From Rhizobium rosettiformans W3 (GTDB lineage Bacteria; Pseudomonadota; Alphaproteobacteria; Rhizobiales; Rhizobiaceae): a stretch of 64,000 nucleotides of DNA. The DNA lies in the NCBI RefSeq assembly GCF_004912135.1, contig NZ_STGU01000005.1, positions 124,001 to 188,000 on the forward strand. The letters run 5' to 3'. This document shows, in pieces, positions 45,073 to 55,738 of this stretch (within the stretch, counting starts at the first letter, position 1; each line of letters begins with the position of its first letter). Position numbers and translations under genes: made by a program. A model generated the notes under the pieces. The model was not told where the DNA came from. It saw only the letters and a list, made by a program, of their open reading frames with translations, and did not search any database.

Positions 45073-45680
45073 TGTTCTACGATACCGAATCGAATGCCCA
45101 TGGCATGGCGCACGACCCGTTCAAGGCGATCGTTGCGCCCCGGCCGATCGGCTGGATCGGCACGAAGGGCAGGGACGGCAGCCGCAACCTCTCTCCCTAT
45201 TCCTTCTTCAATGCCGTCGGCGACAAGCCGAAGATGGTGATGTTCTCGTCGAGTGGTCGCAAAGACAGTCTGCGAAATGTGCAAGAGACAGGCGTCTTTA
45301 CCGCAAGCTTCGTCAGCCGCTCGCTTCTCGATCAGATGAATGCCTCGTCTGCCGCTGTCTCCTATGAGACGGACGAATTCACCCTGGCCGGTTTGACCGC
45401 TGCCGCCGGCAAACTGGTCGACGCGCCCTATGTCGGCGAGGCGGTCGCCGCGCTCGAGTGCTGCGTGACAAAGGTTCTCACTCTGCCAGATATGGACGGC
45501 AATGAAACCGACAGCCACGCCGTGTTCGGCCAGGTGGTCGGTATACACATAGCGGACGCCATGATCCGCGGCGGCCGATTCGATCTCGCTTCGGCGGACC
45601 CCATCATGCGCCTGGGTTACATGGATTACGCCGGCATGGGCCCCGTATTCGAGCTGAAACGCCCGAGCCAGCGCGGCTGA
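45072..45680 (+). CDS. flavin reductase family protein
   Basis: 202-residue flavin-binding split-barrel protein (NADH:FMN oxidoreductase RutF/HpaC type). Motifs KAIVAPRPIGWIGTKGRDG and NLSPYSFFNAVGDKPKMVMFSS, read in parts of the first 60 residues, and later SFVSRSLLDQMNASSA. Coupled to the nitroreductase gene by TGATG, so the two may form a flavin-shuttling pair. Confidence 0.9.
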   Translation: MFYDTESNAHGMAHDPFKAIVAPRPIGWIGTKGRDGSRNLSPYSFFNAVGDKPKMVMFSSSGRKDSLRNVQETGVFTASFVSRSLLDQMNASSAAVSYETDEFTLAGLTAAAGKLVDAPYVGEAVAALECCVTKVLTLPDMDGNETDSHAVFGQVVGIHIADAMIRGGRFDLASADPIMRLGYMDYAGMGPVFELKRPSQRG

Positions 45681-45826
45681 TCATCCGATTTATGAACGCT
45701 GTAATCATCCGGCGGTATTGCGGAGGGGTGGTTAATGAACGTGGTGAACGTTTCTTAAACACTTTGAACCTACTGTCCGAGACACCGAATTCTTCGGGTG
45801 TATACGGGTGGCGAGTGGGTTCGACT

Positions 45827-46966
45827 TTGATCGTTGCAGCTTTTCTCAAATGGGTCGAAACGGCGAAATCGCAGGAGCGGGCGCGCGCAGCGAATGCGCT
45901 CGCACGGGCTTATCTGAAATCAGACATGGCGCCGGAAGAACGACAGGCCGCGCAGATGGCAATGACCTATCTGCTCGATGATCCGGCGCCGCAGGTGCGC
46001 ATGGCTCTTGCAGAGGTTCTGGCCCGCGAAGCCGGCGCTCCGCGTGCAATCATGGTCTCGCTCGCGGAAGACCAGCCCGAAATTGCCTCCATCGTCATTC
46101 TCTATTCGCCGGTGCTGGCGGACGCCGATCTCGTCGATATCGCCGGTCGTGGAACCGTGGAGACGCGGGCGCTGATCGCCGCCCGCAGCGAGGTCAGCAT
46201 CGGCGTAGCAGCAGCCCTTGCCGAGATCGGCGACGCCGCCGAACTGGAGGTCCTGCTCGAGAACCCCCGCGCGCGCCTGACGACCTTCACGCTGCGCCGT
46301 ATCGCAGAGCGACACGGCCATTGCGAACGCATCCGGTCATTGCTCTTGGATCGGGACGACCTGACCAGCGGCATCCGTCAGCTTCTGGTCCAGTTCGTGG
46401 CTGACGCGCTTGCGGGCTCCGAACTGGTCATCGGCGCGGTTGGCAGCAGACGGATCGAGCGGATTGCCCGTGAAGCCGGCGACTGCGCGACGATTGCTCT
46501 TCTCGCCGACGTGCATGGCGAGGAACTGGCGCGCTTGACCGACCAGCTGCGCCTTGCCGGACGTCTGAGCCCGGCCTTCCTCATGCATGCGTTGTGTGCC
46601 GGCCGCACGGACTTCTTCTCGTCGGCCATCGTTGCGATTTCGGGTCTCGACGAGCGGCGGGTCCGTTCGATCCTGGCAACCGGGCGCTTCCACGCGGTCC
46701 GCGCGCTTCTGGAATCGGCAGGGCTCGCCCGCGACCTGAGCCCGATCTTCGTCGACGCCGTCATGCTGTGGCGCAACCTCATCCAGTCTGCCGAGGGCTT
46801 CGAGCTCGACCACATCGCCCACCGGCTGGTCGCCCGCTATCGCGGCGACAACGATCTGAGCGATTCGGCGCGGGTGCTGATCGACATGGTCGAGCGGATG
46901 GCGATTGCCGAGGAACGGCGCCTGGCCCGCGATTACGCCAGCGGCTTCGCCCTGGCCGCGGCCTGA
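45827..46966 (+). CDS. DUF2336 domain-containing protein
   Basis: 379-residue cytosolic helical-repeat protein, DUF2336 family, common in alphaproteobacteria and of unknown role (some are HEAT-like). Conserved start IVAAFLKWVETAKSQERARAANALARAYL (first 30 residues), then MALAEVLAREAGAPR and repeated LAD/LAE helices. I choose the TTG at 45827, because the relatives I remember start in this way; a GTG at 45815 and an ATG at 45692 are also in frame, but the sequence before 45815 looks noncoding. Confidence 0.8.
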   Translation: MIVAAFLKWVETAKSQERARAANALARAYLKSDMAPEERQAAQMAMTYLLDDPAPQVRMALAEVLAREAGAPRAIMVSLAEDQPEIASIVILYSPVLADADLVDIAGRGTVETRALIAARSEVSIGVAAALAEIGDAAELEVLLENPRARLTTFTLRRIAERHGHCERIRSLLLDRDDLTSGIRQLLVQFVADALAGSELVIGAVGSRRIERIAREAGDCATIALLADVHGEELARLTDQLRLAGRLSPAFLMHALCAGRTDFFSSAIVAISGLDERRVRSILATGRFHAVRALLESAGLARDLSPIFVDAVMLWRNLIQSAEGFELDHIAHRLVARYRGDNDLSDSARVLIDMVERMAIAEERRLARDYASGFALAAA

Positions 46967-46969
46967 TCG

Positions 46970-47380
46970 TCAGGGCGTGATCTTCTTCGCCACCCAGGAA
47001 TAGCTTTCCGAGACCACGTGGATCGGCTTCTCGAAGATCATCTTGATCGCGGCCTTGCCGGGAAGGACTTCGCGCACGGCATCGATCGCTCTGTCCTTGA
47101 GCGTTCTTTCCTGCTCTTCCGTCGGCTTGATGACGGCGTCTTCGCCCGGCTGCGCCGGTGACTGGGTCGCGAGCGCCTCGGTGATGTCGGGCGGCGGCAT
47201 CTGGCAGACGGCGACGGCGGTCGGATAGCCGATATGCGTGTAGCGGCCGAGCACGTTTTCCGAAGCGGCGTTGCAAAGCTCGATGGAGACGAAGCGTTCC
47301 GGCGCGGTCTCCACGAACGCGCACTGGCTGACGCTATCGTCACAGCCGAGGATCGTCATCATGATCAGGGCAGTCTTCAT
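46970..47380 (-). CDS. hypothetical protein, possibly exported
   Basis: 136 residues. N-terminus MKTALIMMTILGCDDSVSQC is hydrophobic and short, with a Cys at 13 that could look like a lipoprotein site but is followed by DD, which makes a lipobox unlikely. Cysteines C13, C20, C36 and C59 suggest a folded, perhaps disulfide-bonded domain before a Lys/Glu-rich stretch (TEEQERTLKDRAIDAVREVL). Unrecognised. Frame is open upstream, but ATG 47380 has GGAGCC ahead. Convergent with DUF2336. Confidence 0.65.
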   Translation of the reverse strand: MKTALIMMTILGCDDSVSQCAFVETAPERFVSIELCNAASENVLGRYTHIGYPTAVAVCQMPPPDITEALATQSPAQPGEDAVIKPTEEQERTLKDRAIDAVREVLPGKAAIKMIFEKPIHVVSESYSWVAKKITP

Positions 47381-47504
47381 CGGGCGGCTCCGCAGGTGAT
47401 CTTCTGCGTCTAGAGCAAACAGAGGATTGGAGCCAAAGCAAGGCGCTCCGGTTGCGGGGAGCTGCAATCCGCAGGCAACCTGAAGGAGGCTCTCGGGCGG
47501 TTCT

Positions 47505-48752
47505 CTACCCCGCAGACACTCTTCTGCTTTCGACCTCCGGCTCCGCCACGAAATCGAGTTCGCCCTGCTCTCCGTCAGCCATGGCGTCATCGGCGAGTTC
47601 CACTTCGCGGATCCACTCGCGCCAGATGGAGACGAGCAGTGCCATCAGAACCGGGCCGATGAAGAGACCGAGGAAACCCATAGTCTTCACCCCGCCGACG
47701 AGACCGAAGAAGGTGGGCAGGAATGGCAGCTTGATCGGGCCGCCGACGAGGCGCGGGCGCACCGTCTTGTCGACGATGAAAAGCTCGACCGATCCCCAGA
47801 TGAACAGGGCGACGCCTTCGATCATGGCGCCACTGGCGACGAGGTAGATCGATACCAGCGTGAACGACAAAGGCGCGCCGCCGGGGATCAGAGCCATGAC
47901 GCCCGTGATGACGCCAAGCGTGACGGGCGAGGGGACACCAGCCAGCCAGTAGGCGATCCCGAGCACGATGCCTTCACCGATCGCAATCAGCGTCATGCCG
48001 GTGACAGTCGAGCTGATCGTTGCCGGCACGACGCGCGAGATCCGCTCCCAGCGGTTGGGCAGAATGCGCTCACCGAGCAGGTCCAGCTGGCGGGCGAAGT
48101 TTGCGCCGTCGCGATAGACGAAGAAGAGCGCGATCAGCATGAAGAGCAGGGTCAGGAGCAGATGGAAGAGACCATCGCCCGCCGCAATCACGGCACGATA
48201 GATATTGCCGATATTGGCACCGCTGACGATCTGGATCAGTTCACCGATCGCGCCCGGCTGGCCGATATGCTCGGTCCACTTCGCCCCCAGCCACTCGCCG
48301 ACCCGTGGCAGAGCCAGGATCCAGCCGGGTGGCGGCGCACCCGTCGTATCGGCTTCCACGGCCCAGCTGATCCACTGCCGGATTTCTTCGACGGCATAGG
48401 AGATCGCAATGCCAATCGGGATGATGAGAAATGCCAGGATGAAGAGCAGCGCGAAGGTCGCACCAAGCGTCGTGTTGCCGCCGATGCGATCAAGGAGGCG
48501 CCGGTAGAGCGGCCAGCTCGCAAAGGCGATGACGAGGGCCGCAAGCACCGGCACCAGGAAGCCATGGAAGAAGTAGATGGCCGCGATGCCGATCAGCACC
48601 AGCAGCCAGCGTGCCACCGAGATCGGCGTGATCAGGGCGATGCGGTTGGCCGTCGCCTGGCCAAGCCAACGTGGCCCTTTCGACGAGGTCGGAATATCAG
48701 CCTGGCTCACAATCTGAAGTGTCCCGTTTAAACTGCCCTGCATATGGAGCAT
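47505..48752 (-). CDS. AI-2E/PerM family transporter
   Basis: 415-residue inner-membrane protein of the AI-2E transporter (PerM, TqsA) family. About eight membrane helices; conserved region with FLVPVLAALVIAFASWPLY near the N-terminus and the C-terminal half WGSVELFIVDKTVRPRLVGG, then FLPTFFGLVGGVKTMGFLGLFIG (start of a 23-residue motif). Family activities vary (autoinducer, sodium-proton exchange), so substrate is open. Alternative starts at 48743 and a TTG at 48758. Confidence 0.9.
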   Translation of the reverse strand: MLHMQGSLNGTLQIVSQADIPTSSKGPRWLGQATANRIALITPISVARWLLVLIGIAAIYFFHGFLVPVLAALVIAFASWPLYRRLLDRIGGNTTLGATFALLFILAFLIIPIGIAISYAVEEIRQWISWAVEADTTGAPPPGWILALPRVGEWLGAKWTEHIGQPGAIGELIQIVSGANIGNIYRAVIAAGDGLFHLLLTLLFMLIALFFVYRDGANFARQLDLLGERILPNRWERISRVVPATISSTVTGMTLIAIGEGIVLGIAYWLAGVPSPVTLGVITGVMALIPGGAPLSFTLVSIYLVASGAMIEGVALFIWGSVELFIVDKTVRPRLVGGPIKLPFLPTFFGLVGGVKTMGFLGLFIGPVLMALLVSIWREWIREVELADDAMADGEQGELDFVAEPEVESRRVSAG

Positions 48753-48801
48753 TCTCAAGCGGGAAACAAGCGGTCGGCCGATGCGTCGCGGCCGATCCGC
48801 C

Positions 48802-50853
48802 TCAGATGTCGAGGTTCTCCGCGAAGGCGGCGCGATCCTGGATGAAGCGGAAGCGGGCTTCGGGTTTGGTGCCCATCAGGGCATCGACCGCATCGCGCGT
48901 GCCCTCGAAGTCGACCTCGTCGATCTCGACCTTCAGAAGCGTGCGCTTGGCGGGATCCATGGTTGTCTCCTTGAGCTGCGCCGGCATCATTTCACCGAGG
49001 CCTTTGAAGCGGCCGATCTCGACCTTCTTGCCCTTGAAGACGGTTTCCATGAGCTCGGCCCGGTGCGCATCGTCTCGCGCATAGACCGTCTTTGCCCCCT
49101 GGCGGATGACGTAAAGCGGCGGCACGGCGAGATAGAGATGGTTGCCGCGGATCAGCTCGGGCATTTCCTGGTAGAAGAAGGTGATGAGAAGCGACGCGAT
49201 ATGCGCACCGTCGACGTCGGCATCGGTCATGACGATGATGCGTTCGTAGCGAAGGTCTTCCTCGCGATACTTCGTCCGGGTGCCGCAGCCGAGCGCCTGG
49301 ATGAGATCGGCGATCTGCTGGTTGGCCATCAGCTTCTCGCGGCTCGCAGATCCAACGTTCAGGATCTTGCCGCGCAGAGGCAGGATCGCCTGATTGGCGC
49401 GGTTGCGGGCCTGCTTGGCCGAGCCGCCCGCCGAGTCCCCTTCGACGATGAAGAGTTCGGCACCCTCTGCGGTGTTCTGCGAGCAGTCGGCGAGCTTGCC
49501 AGGAAGGCGCAGCTTGCGCACGGCAGACTTGCGGTTGACTTCCTTTTCCTTGCGACGGCGGAGGCGCTCTTCTGCACGCTCGATCACCCAGTCGAGCAGC
49601 TTTGCCGCTTCGTTCGGGTTGCCGGCCAGGTAATGGTCGAAGGGATCGCGGAGCGCGTTTTCGACGATGCGCTGGGCCTCGACGGTCGCAAGTTTATCTT
49701 TGGTCTGGCCGACGAATTCCGGCTCACGGATGAAGACCGAGAGCATGCCGACCGCCGAGATCATTACGTCATCCGTGGTGATCTGCTGGGCCCGCTTGTT
49801 CTGCGTCAGCTCGGCGTAGTTCTTGAGGCCCTTGGTCAGCGCAATGCGAAGGCCGGCCTCATGCGTGCCGCCTTCGGGCGTCGGGATCGTGTTACAATAG
49901 GAGTGCACCTGCGGATCGCCGCCATACCAGGTGATCGCCCATTCCAATGCGCCGTGGCCACCGGTCTTCTCCGTCTTGCCGGCGAAGATTTCGCGCGTGA
50001 CCGTGAAATCCTTGCCGAGGGTCGCGGCGAGATAGTCCTTTAGGCCACCGGGGAAGTGGAAGACGGCCTTTTCCGGAATATCGCCGCCCTCGGGCACCAT
50101 GCCGGGATCGCAGGACCAGCGGATTTCGACGCCGCCGAAGAGATATGCCTTCGACCGCGCCATGCGGAAGATCCGGCCGGGATCGAATTTCGCATGATCC
50201 CCGAAGATCTGCGGATCCGGATGGAAACGAACGCGCGTGCCGCGGCGGTTGTGCACTTCGCCCAGCTCTTCGAGACCGCCCTGCGGGATGCCGCGCGAGA
50301 AGGTCTGACGATAGAGCTTGCGATTGCGCGCGACCTCGACCTCGAGCAGGTCCGAGAGCGCGTTGACGACGGAAACGCCGACACCGTGCAGACCGCCGGA
50401 GGTCTCATAAGCCTTGCCGTCGAATTTGCCGCCGGCATGCAGCTTGGTCATGATGACTTCGAGCGTCGACTTGCCCGGCACCTGTGGATGCAGCTCGACG
50501 GGAATACCGCGGCCATTGTCGGTGACAGTCAGGAAGCCTTGGGCATCCAGGTGCACGTCGATGAAATTGGCGTGACCGGCCACCGCCTCGTCCATCGAGT
50601 TATCGATGACTTCGGCAAAGAGGTGGTGCAGCGCCTTCTCGTCGGTGCCGCCGATATACATGCCCGGGCGCATGCGCACAGGCTCGAGGCCCTCCAGCAC
50701 GCGGATCGAGGAGGCACCGTAATCGTCCCCGCCTGTCGAGGCGGGCGCAGCCGGTGCCGCCCGTGGCGCTGGTTGCGCGACCGGTGCTGGCGTCGGCTCG
50801 GCCTCGACCTTCTGGGAAAGCGGCATGCCGGAAAAGAGATCGTTGTCGTCCAT
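48802..50853 (-). CDS. parE: DNA topoisomerase IV subunit B
   Basis: 683-residue ATPase subunit of the decatenating topoisomerase. GHKL ATP site: EVIDNSMDEAVAGH, DNGRGIPVELHP, GGLHGVGVSVVNALS. TOPRIM with EGDSAGGSAKQARNR and MTDADVDGAHI. It lacks the GyrB-specific insertion of about 120 residues, and its length matches ParE. Gly/Pro-rich N-terminal extension of about 45 residues. ATG at 50853 begins MDDNDLFSG. Divergent from the exported hydrolase gene. Confidence 0.95.
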   Translation of the reverse strand: MDDNDLFSGMPLSQKVEAEPTPAPVAQPAPRAAPAAPASTGGDDYGASSIRVLEGLEPVRMRPGMYIGGTDEKALHHLFAEVIDNSMDEAVAGHANFIDVHLDAQGFLTVTDNGRGIPVELHPQVPGKSTLEVIMTKLHAGGKFDGKAYETSGGLHGVGVSVVNALSDLLEVEVARNRKLYRQTFSRGIPQGGLEELGEVHNRRGTRVRFHPDPQIFGDHAKFDPGRIFRMARSKAYLFGGVEIRWSCDPGMVPEGGDIPEKAVFHFPGGLKDYLAATLGKDFTVTREIFAGKTEKTGGHGALEWAITWYGGDPQVHSYCNTIPTPEGGTHEAGLRIALTKGLKNYAELTQNKRAQQITTDDVMISAVGMLSVFIREPEFVGQTKDKLATVEAQRIVENALRDPFDHYLAGNPNEAAKLLDWVIERAEERLRRRKEKEVNRKSAVRKLRLPGKLADCSQNTAEGAELFIVEGDSAGGSAKQARNRANQAILPLRGKILNVGSASREKLMANQQIADLIQALGCGTRTKYREEDLRYERIIVMTDADVDGAHIASLLITFFYQEMPELIRGNHLYLAVPPLYVIRQGAKTVYARDDAHRAELMETVFKGKKVEIGRFKGLGEMMPAQLKETTMDPAKRTLLKVEIDEVDFEGTRDAVDALMGTKPEARFRFIQDRAAFAENLDI

Positions 50854-51070
50854 GGCGTCGTTCGATACTCTGTTGCTGTTCGATGCCGGCTTCGCGGCAC
50901 CTTCATAATGCCGCCGCATCAGGCCCGTCGCATCTGCGAATCGGTCGGATTGTGCCAGAAAGGCTGGGCAGGCGCGAAGGGCCATAGAGCCGGCGCATGT
51001 TGAATTCGGGCCAGCTTTGCGTGGCGCATTTCGCGAAGGCAAGCGCGAGCCGAGAGGAAACCCATCTTCC

Positions 51071-51952
51071 ATGCAGATGTCCACAGCTCATTTCCGCATT
51101 GCGGCGATTTCCTGCGTTCTCTTTCCGTTTCTGTTGCCGGCAAGTGCCAGTGCCGATGTGGTAGGCCCCTTCAAGGATGACCTTTTTTCGGCGCAGACCG
51201 TGCTGGAAAGCCGGGACGGCGGCGACTTCACGGTGGTGGACTATGATGAAATGCGCGACATCAACGGTCGTGACAGCATTCCGGAAAGGCGGGTGAAGGA
51301 CCGTTATGTCTCCCTGAAGGTCCGCCGCGTCCAGGAGAACCAGACGCTGCCGCTCCCGACAGGGCCGCTGGAGGTTGGACGTGTGGGGCAGGATCAGGGC
51401 CAGGCCTTTACCGTCATCTTCATCCACGGCAGGGGCGGGGACCGGCGCCTGGGGCTCAACGACATCAGCTTCGGCGGCAACTTCAATCGCCTGAAGAACC
51501 TCGTGGCCGAATCTGGCGGCACCTATTACGCCCCTTCGGTCAGAAGTTTCGACGAGAAGGGCGTGGCCGACATCGCCGCCCTCATTGCGCATGCCTCGGC
51601 GCAGTCCGGCGACAGGCCTGTGGTGCTCGCCTGCGCCTCCATGGGCAGTTTCATCTGCTCGGGCATTTCCCGTGATGCCGAGGCGGTATCGAAGCTCGCA
51701 GGAATGGCCATCCTCGGCGGAGCGCCGGATCCAGCCCTACCGAAGAGCGCTGCGGCCAAGGCCAGACTGCCGATCTGGTTCACCCATGGGAGCCGCGACA
51801 GCGTCTATGCCGCAGAGGACCAGATCGCGATCTACGGCAAGCTGAGAAATGCAGGCCAACCGGTGCGCTTCACGCTGTTCGAAACCGGCTCCCATGGCAC
51901 ACCCGTTCGCATGACGGACTGGCGGTCGGTGCTGAACTGGCTGATCCGCTGA
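51071..51952 (+). CDS. exported alpha/beta hydrolase-like protein with CASMG nucleophile
   Basis: 293 residues. Signal sequence FRIAAISCVLFPFLLPASASA (residues 7-27), so periplasmic or secreted. Alpha/beta hydrolase hallmarks: FIHGRGGDRR near residue 118, nucleophile elbow ACASMGS (Ala instead of the usual Gly before the Ser), then THGSRDSVY and ETGSHGTP supplying a plausible Asp/His. The family is uncertain (an esterase or phospholipase-like relative). It lies alone between parE (divergent) and tpiA. Confidence 0.78.
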   Translation: MQMSTAHFRIAAISCVLFPFLLPASASADVVGPFKDDLFSAQTVLESRDGGDFTVVDYDEMRDINGRDSIPERRVKDRYVSLKVRRVQENQTLPLPTGPLEVGRVGQDQGQAFTVIFIHGRGGDRRLGLNDISFGGNFNRLKNLVAESGGTYYAPSVRSFDEKGVADIAALIAHASAQSGDRPVVLACASMGSFICSGISRDAEAVSKLAGMAILGGAPDPALPKSAAAKARLPIWFTHGSRDSVYAAEDQIAIYGKLRNAGQPVRFTLFETGSHGTPVRMTDWRSVLNWLIR

Positions 51953-52098
51953 GTGCCGAGCTTCCTGCCGGTATTCCGGGCGCCGAAGGTTCACATTTTC
52001 ACCATGTCGCCCGATAAACAGGCCAATACGATAGCGCAATCTTTCCTTCCGGGCTCAGATTTGCTACTTCGCAGAAGCGAAATAGGGGTAGAGACGAC

Positions 52099-52869
52099 AT
52101 GACACCGGATGTACGTCCGCTTGTTGCGGGCAATTGGAAGATGAACGGCACACGGGCTTCGCTCGATCAGATCAAGGCGATCGCCGAAGGTGTGCAGGGG
52201 CCTCTCTCCGAAAAGGTGGAAAGCCTGATTTGCCCGCCGGCAACGCTGCTTTACGTCGCGACCGCGCTTTGCACGGACAGCCCCCTGCAGATCGGCGCGC
52301 AGGATTGCCATCAGAACGCCTCCGGCGCCCATACCGGCGACCTTGCAGCCGAGATGATCGCCGACTGCTTCGGCACCCATGTCATCGTCGGCCATTCGGA
52401 GCGTCGCACCGACCACGCCGAGACCGACCATCTGGTGCGTGCCAAGGCCGAAGCCGCTTATGCTGCCGATCTGACCGCCGTCATCTGCATCGGCGAGACC
52501 GCAGACGAGCGCAAGTCCGGACAGACACTCGATATCCTCAAGCGCCAGTTGGCGGGCTCCGTTCCCGATGGCGCCACGGCCGAACGCACGGTCATTGCCT
52601 ATGAACCTGTCTGGGCAATCGGCACGGGTCTGACACCGACCGTTGCCGATGTGGCGGAAGCCCACGCCTTCCTGCGTGCCGAACTCGTGAAGCGCTTCGG
52701 CGATGCGGGCAAGAAGATGCGCATTCTCTATGGCGGTTCCGTCAAGCCGTCCAACGCCAGGGAATTGATGGCCGTCGAGAATGTGGACGGTGCGCTGATC
52801 GGTGGCGCGAGCTTGAAGGCTCAGGATTTCCTCGCCATATACCGGGTCTATGAGGAACTGACCGCCTGA
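52099..52869 (+). CDS. tpiA: triosephosphate isomerase
   Basis: 256-residue glycolytic/gluconeogenic TIM barrel. Active-site residues are intact: Asn12 and Lys14 (GNWKMNG), His99 (VGHSERR), Glu169 ([11 protein letters not shown]) and the phosphate loop GGSVKPSNA. Normal length. secG follows after 108 nt, then pyrG. Confidence 0.97.
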   Translation: MTPDVRPLVAGNWKMNGTRASLDQIKAIAEGVQGPLSEKVESLICPPATLLYVATALCTDSPLQIGAQDCHQNASGAHTGDLAAEMIADCFGTHVIVGHSERRTDHAETDHLVRAKAEAAYAADLTAVICIGETADERKSGQTLDILKRQLAGSVPDGATAERTVIAYEPVWAIGTGLTPTVADVAEAHAFLRAELVKRFGDAGKKMRILYGGSVKPSNARELMAVENVDGALIGGASLKAQDFLAIYRVYEELTA

Positions 52870-52977
52870 GCGCGAATGCGCGCAAAAGCGGGAGAGGGGC
52901 TTTCAATGCCCGTTCCTCTCATGTAAAGAGCCGCCAACCTCATTGATTTTGCCCCCATTGGGCAGGATGGACATTCC

Positions 52978-55183
<2,206 letters not shown>

Positions 55184-55206
55184 TCGGAACGACCATCGAC
55201 AGTCTC

Positions 55207-55233
55207 AAGACCCGGCCTCGCGCCGGGTCTTTT
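55207..55233 (+). terminator. terminator of pyrG
   Basis: 10-bp perfect stem AAGACCCGGC / GCCGGGTCTT with a 5-nt loop and TTTTC tail, 24 nt after the stop codon. Confidence 0.8.
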
Positions 55234-55289
55234 CGTTCCAGCCCTGCGCAAGTGCTGCGATCTAATCCGAGGACAACAAGGAGGTGATC

Positions 55290-55514
55290 ATGCGCATCGG
55301 TGAAAACCCGTACTATGTGCCGACCTACGCAGCTCGGGAGAAGCAGGCGACGACCGCTGCGCCCGACTTTGCAGCCGGGGAAGCCAGTTCAACCGCGCGG
55401 GCCCCGGAGAGTGACCAATCCGCAACCGGCCTCAAGACCTCGCTCCGGCAGATGCAGGCCGGTGTCTATTTCGACAAGAACGCCGAAGAGGTGGCCCTGA
55501 AGCGGGATGCTTGA
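55290..55514 (+). CDS. hypothetical protein, N-terminal part of a possibly split gene
   Basis: 74 residues, starting MRIGENPYYVPTYAAREKQA and ending with a helical segment SLRQMQAGVYFDKNAEEVAL. Directly before its ATG stands AAGGAGGTGATC, the complete complement of the 16S rRNA 3' end. It ends at a TGA whose bases overlap the next open frame by 4 nt (TTGA). The two frames look like one protein broken by a frameshift. Function unknown. Confidence 0.6.
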   Translation: MRIGENPYYVPTYAAREKQATTAAPDFAAGEASSTARAPESDQSATGLKTSLRQMQAGVYFDKNAEEVALKRDA

Positions 55515-55726
55515 GGTCTGAGTTCCAGGAAGAAAGCCGCAAGTCGCTCGCCGAGCGCATCAGGGACCAGTATCTTGAGGACAACGGCCTGGCGGAGGAA
55601 GCGCTCGCCGAAATGCCGAAGGAAGATCGCGAGGCGATCGAAGACGAGATCGCAGCGCTGATCAAACGCCAATACGGACTGGAAGACTCCGCCTCCGACG
55701 CTGATAGCGCCGCCTCCACGCTCTGA
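55511..55726 (+). CDS. hypothetical protein, C-terminal part of a possibly split gene
   Basis: 71-residue acidic helical segment (SLAERIRDQYLEDNGLAEEA, then EALAEMPKEDREAIEDEIAAL) in the -1 frame relative to the gene before it. The only start is a TTG that overlaps the preceding stop. It may be translated by coupling, or be the remainder of a longer protein. Omitting the five bases 55512-55516 would join the frames through Asp-Ala-Ser-Glu-Phe. Convergent with moeA. Confidence 0.5.
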   Translation: MRSEFQEESRKSLAERIRDQYLEDNGLAEEALAEMPKEDREAIEDEIAALIKRQYGLEDSASDADSAASTL

Positions 55727-55738
55727 TCTTCTCAACCG

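Noticed and set aside
45692..45826. N-terminal extension of the DUF2336 protein to the ATG at 45692
   Set aside because: The 45 extra residues are Arg/Gly/Asn-rich without family likeness, and the homologous start lies at or near 45827.
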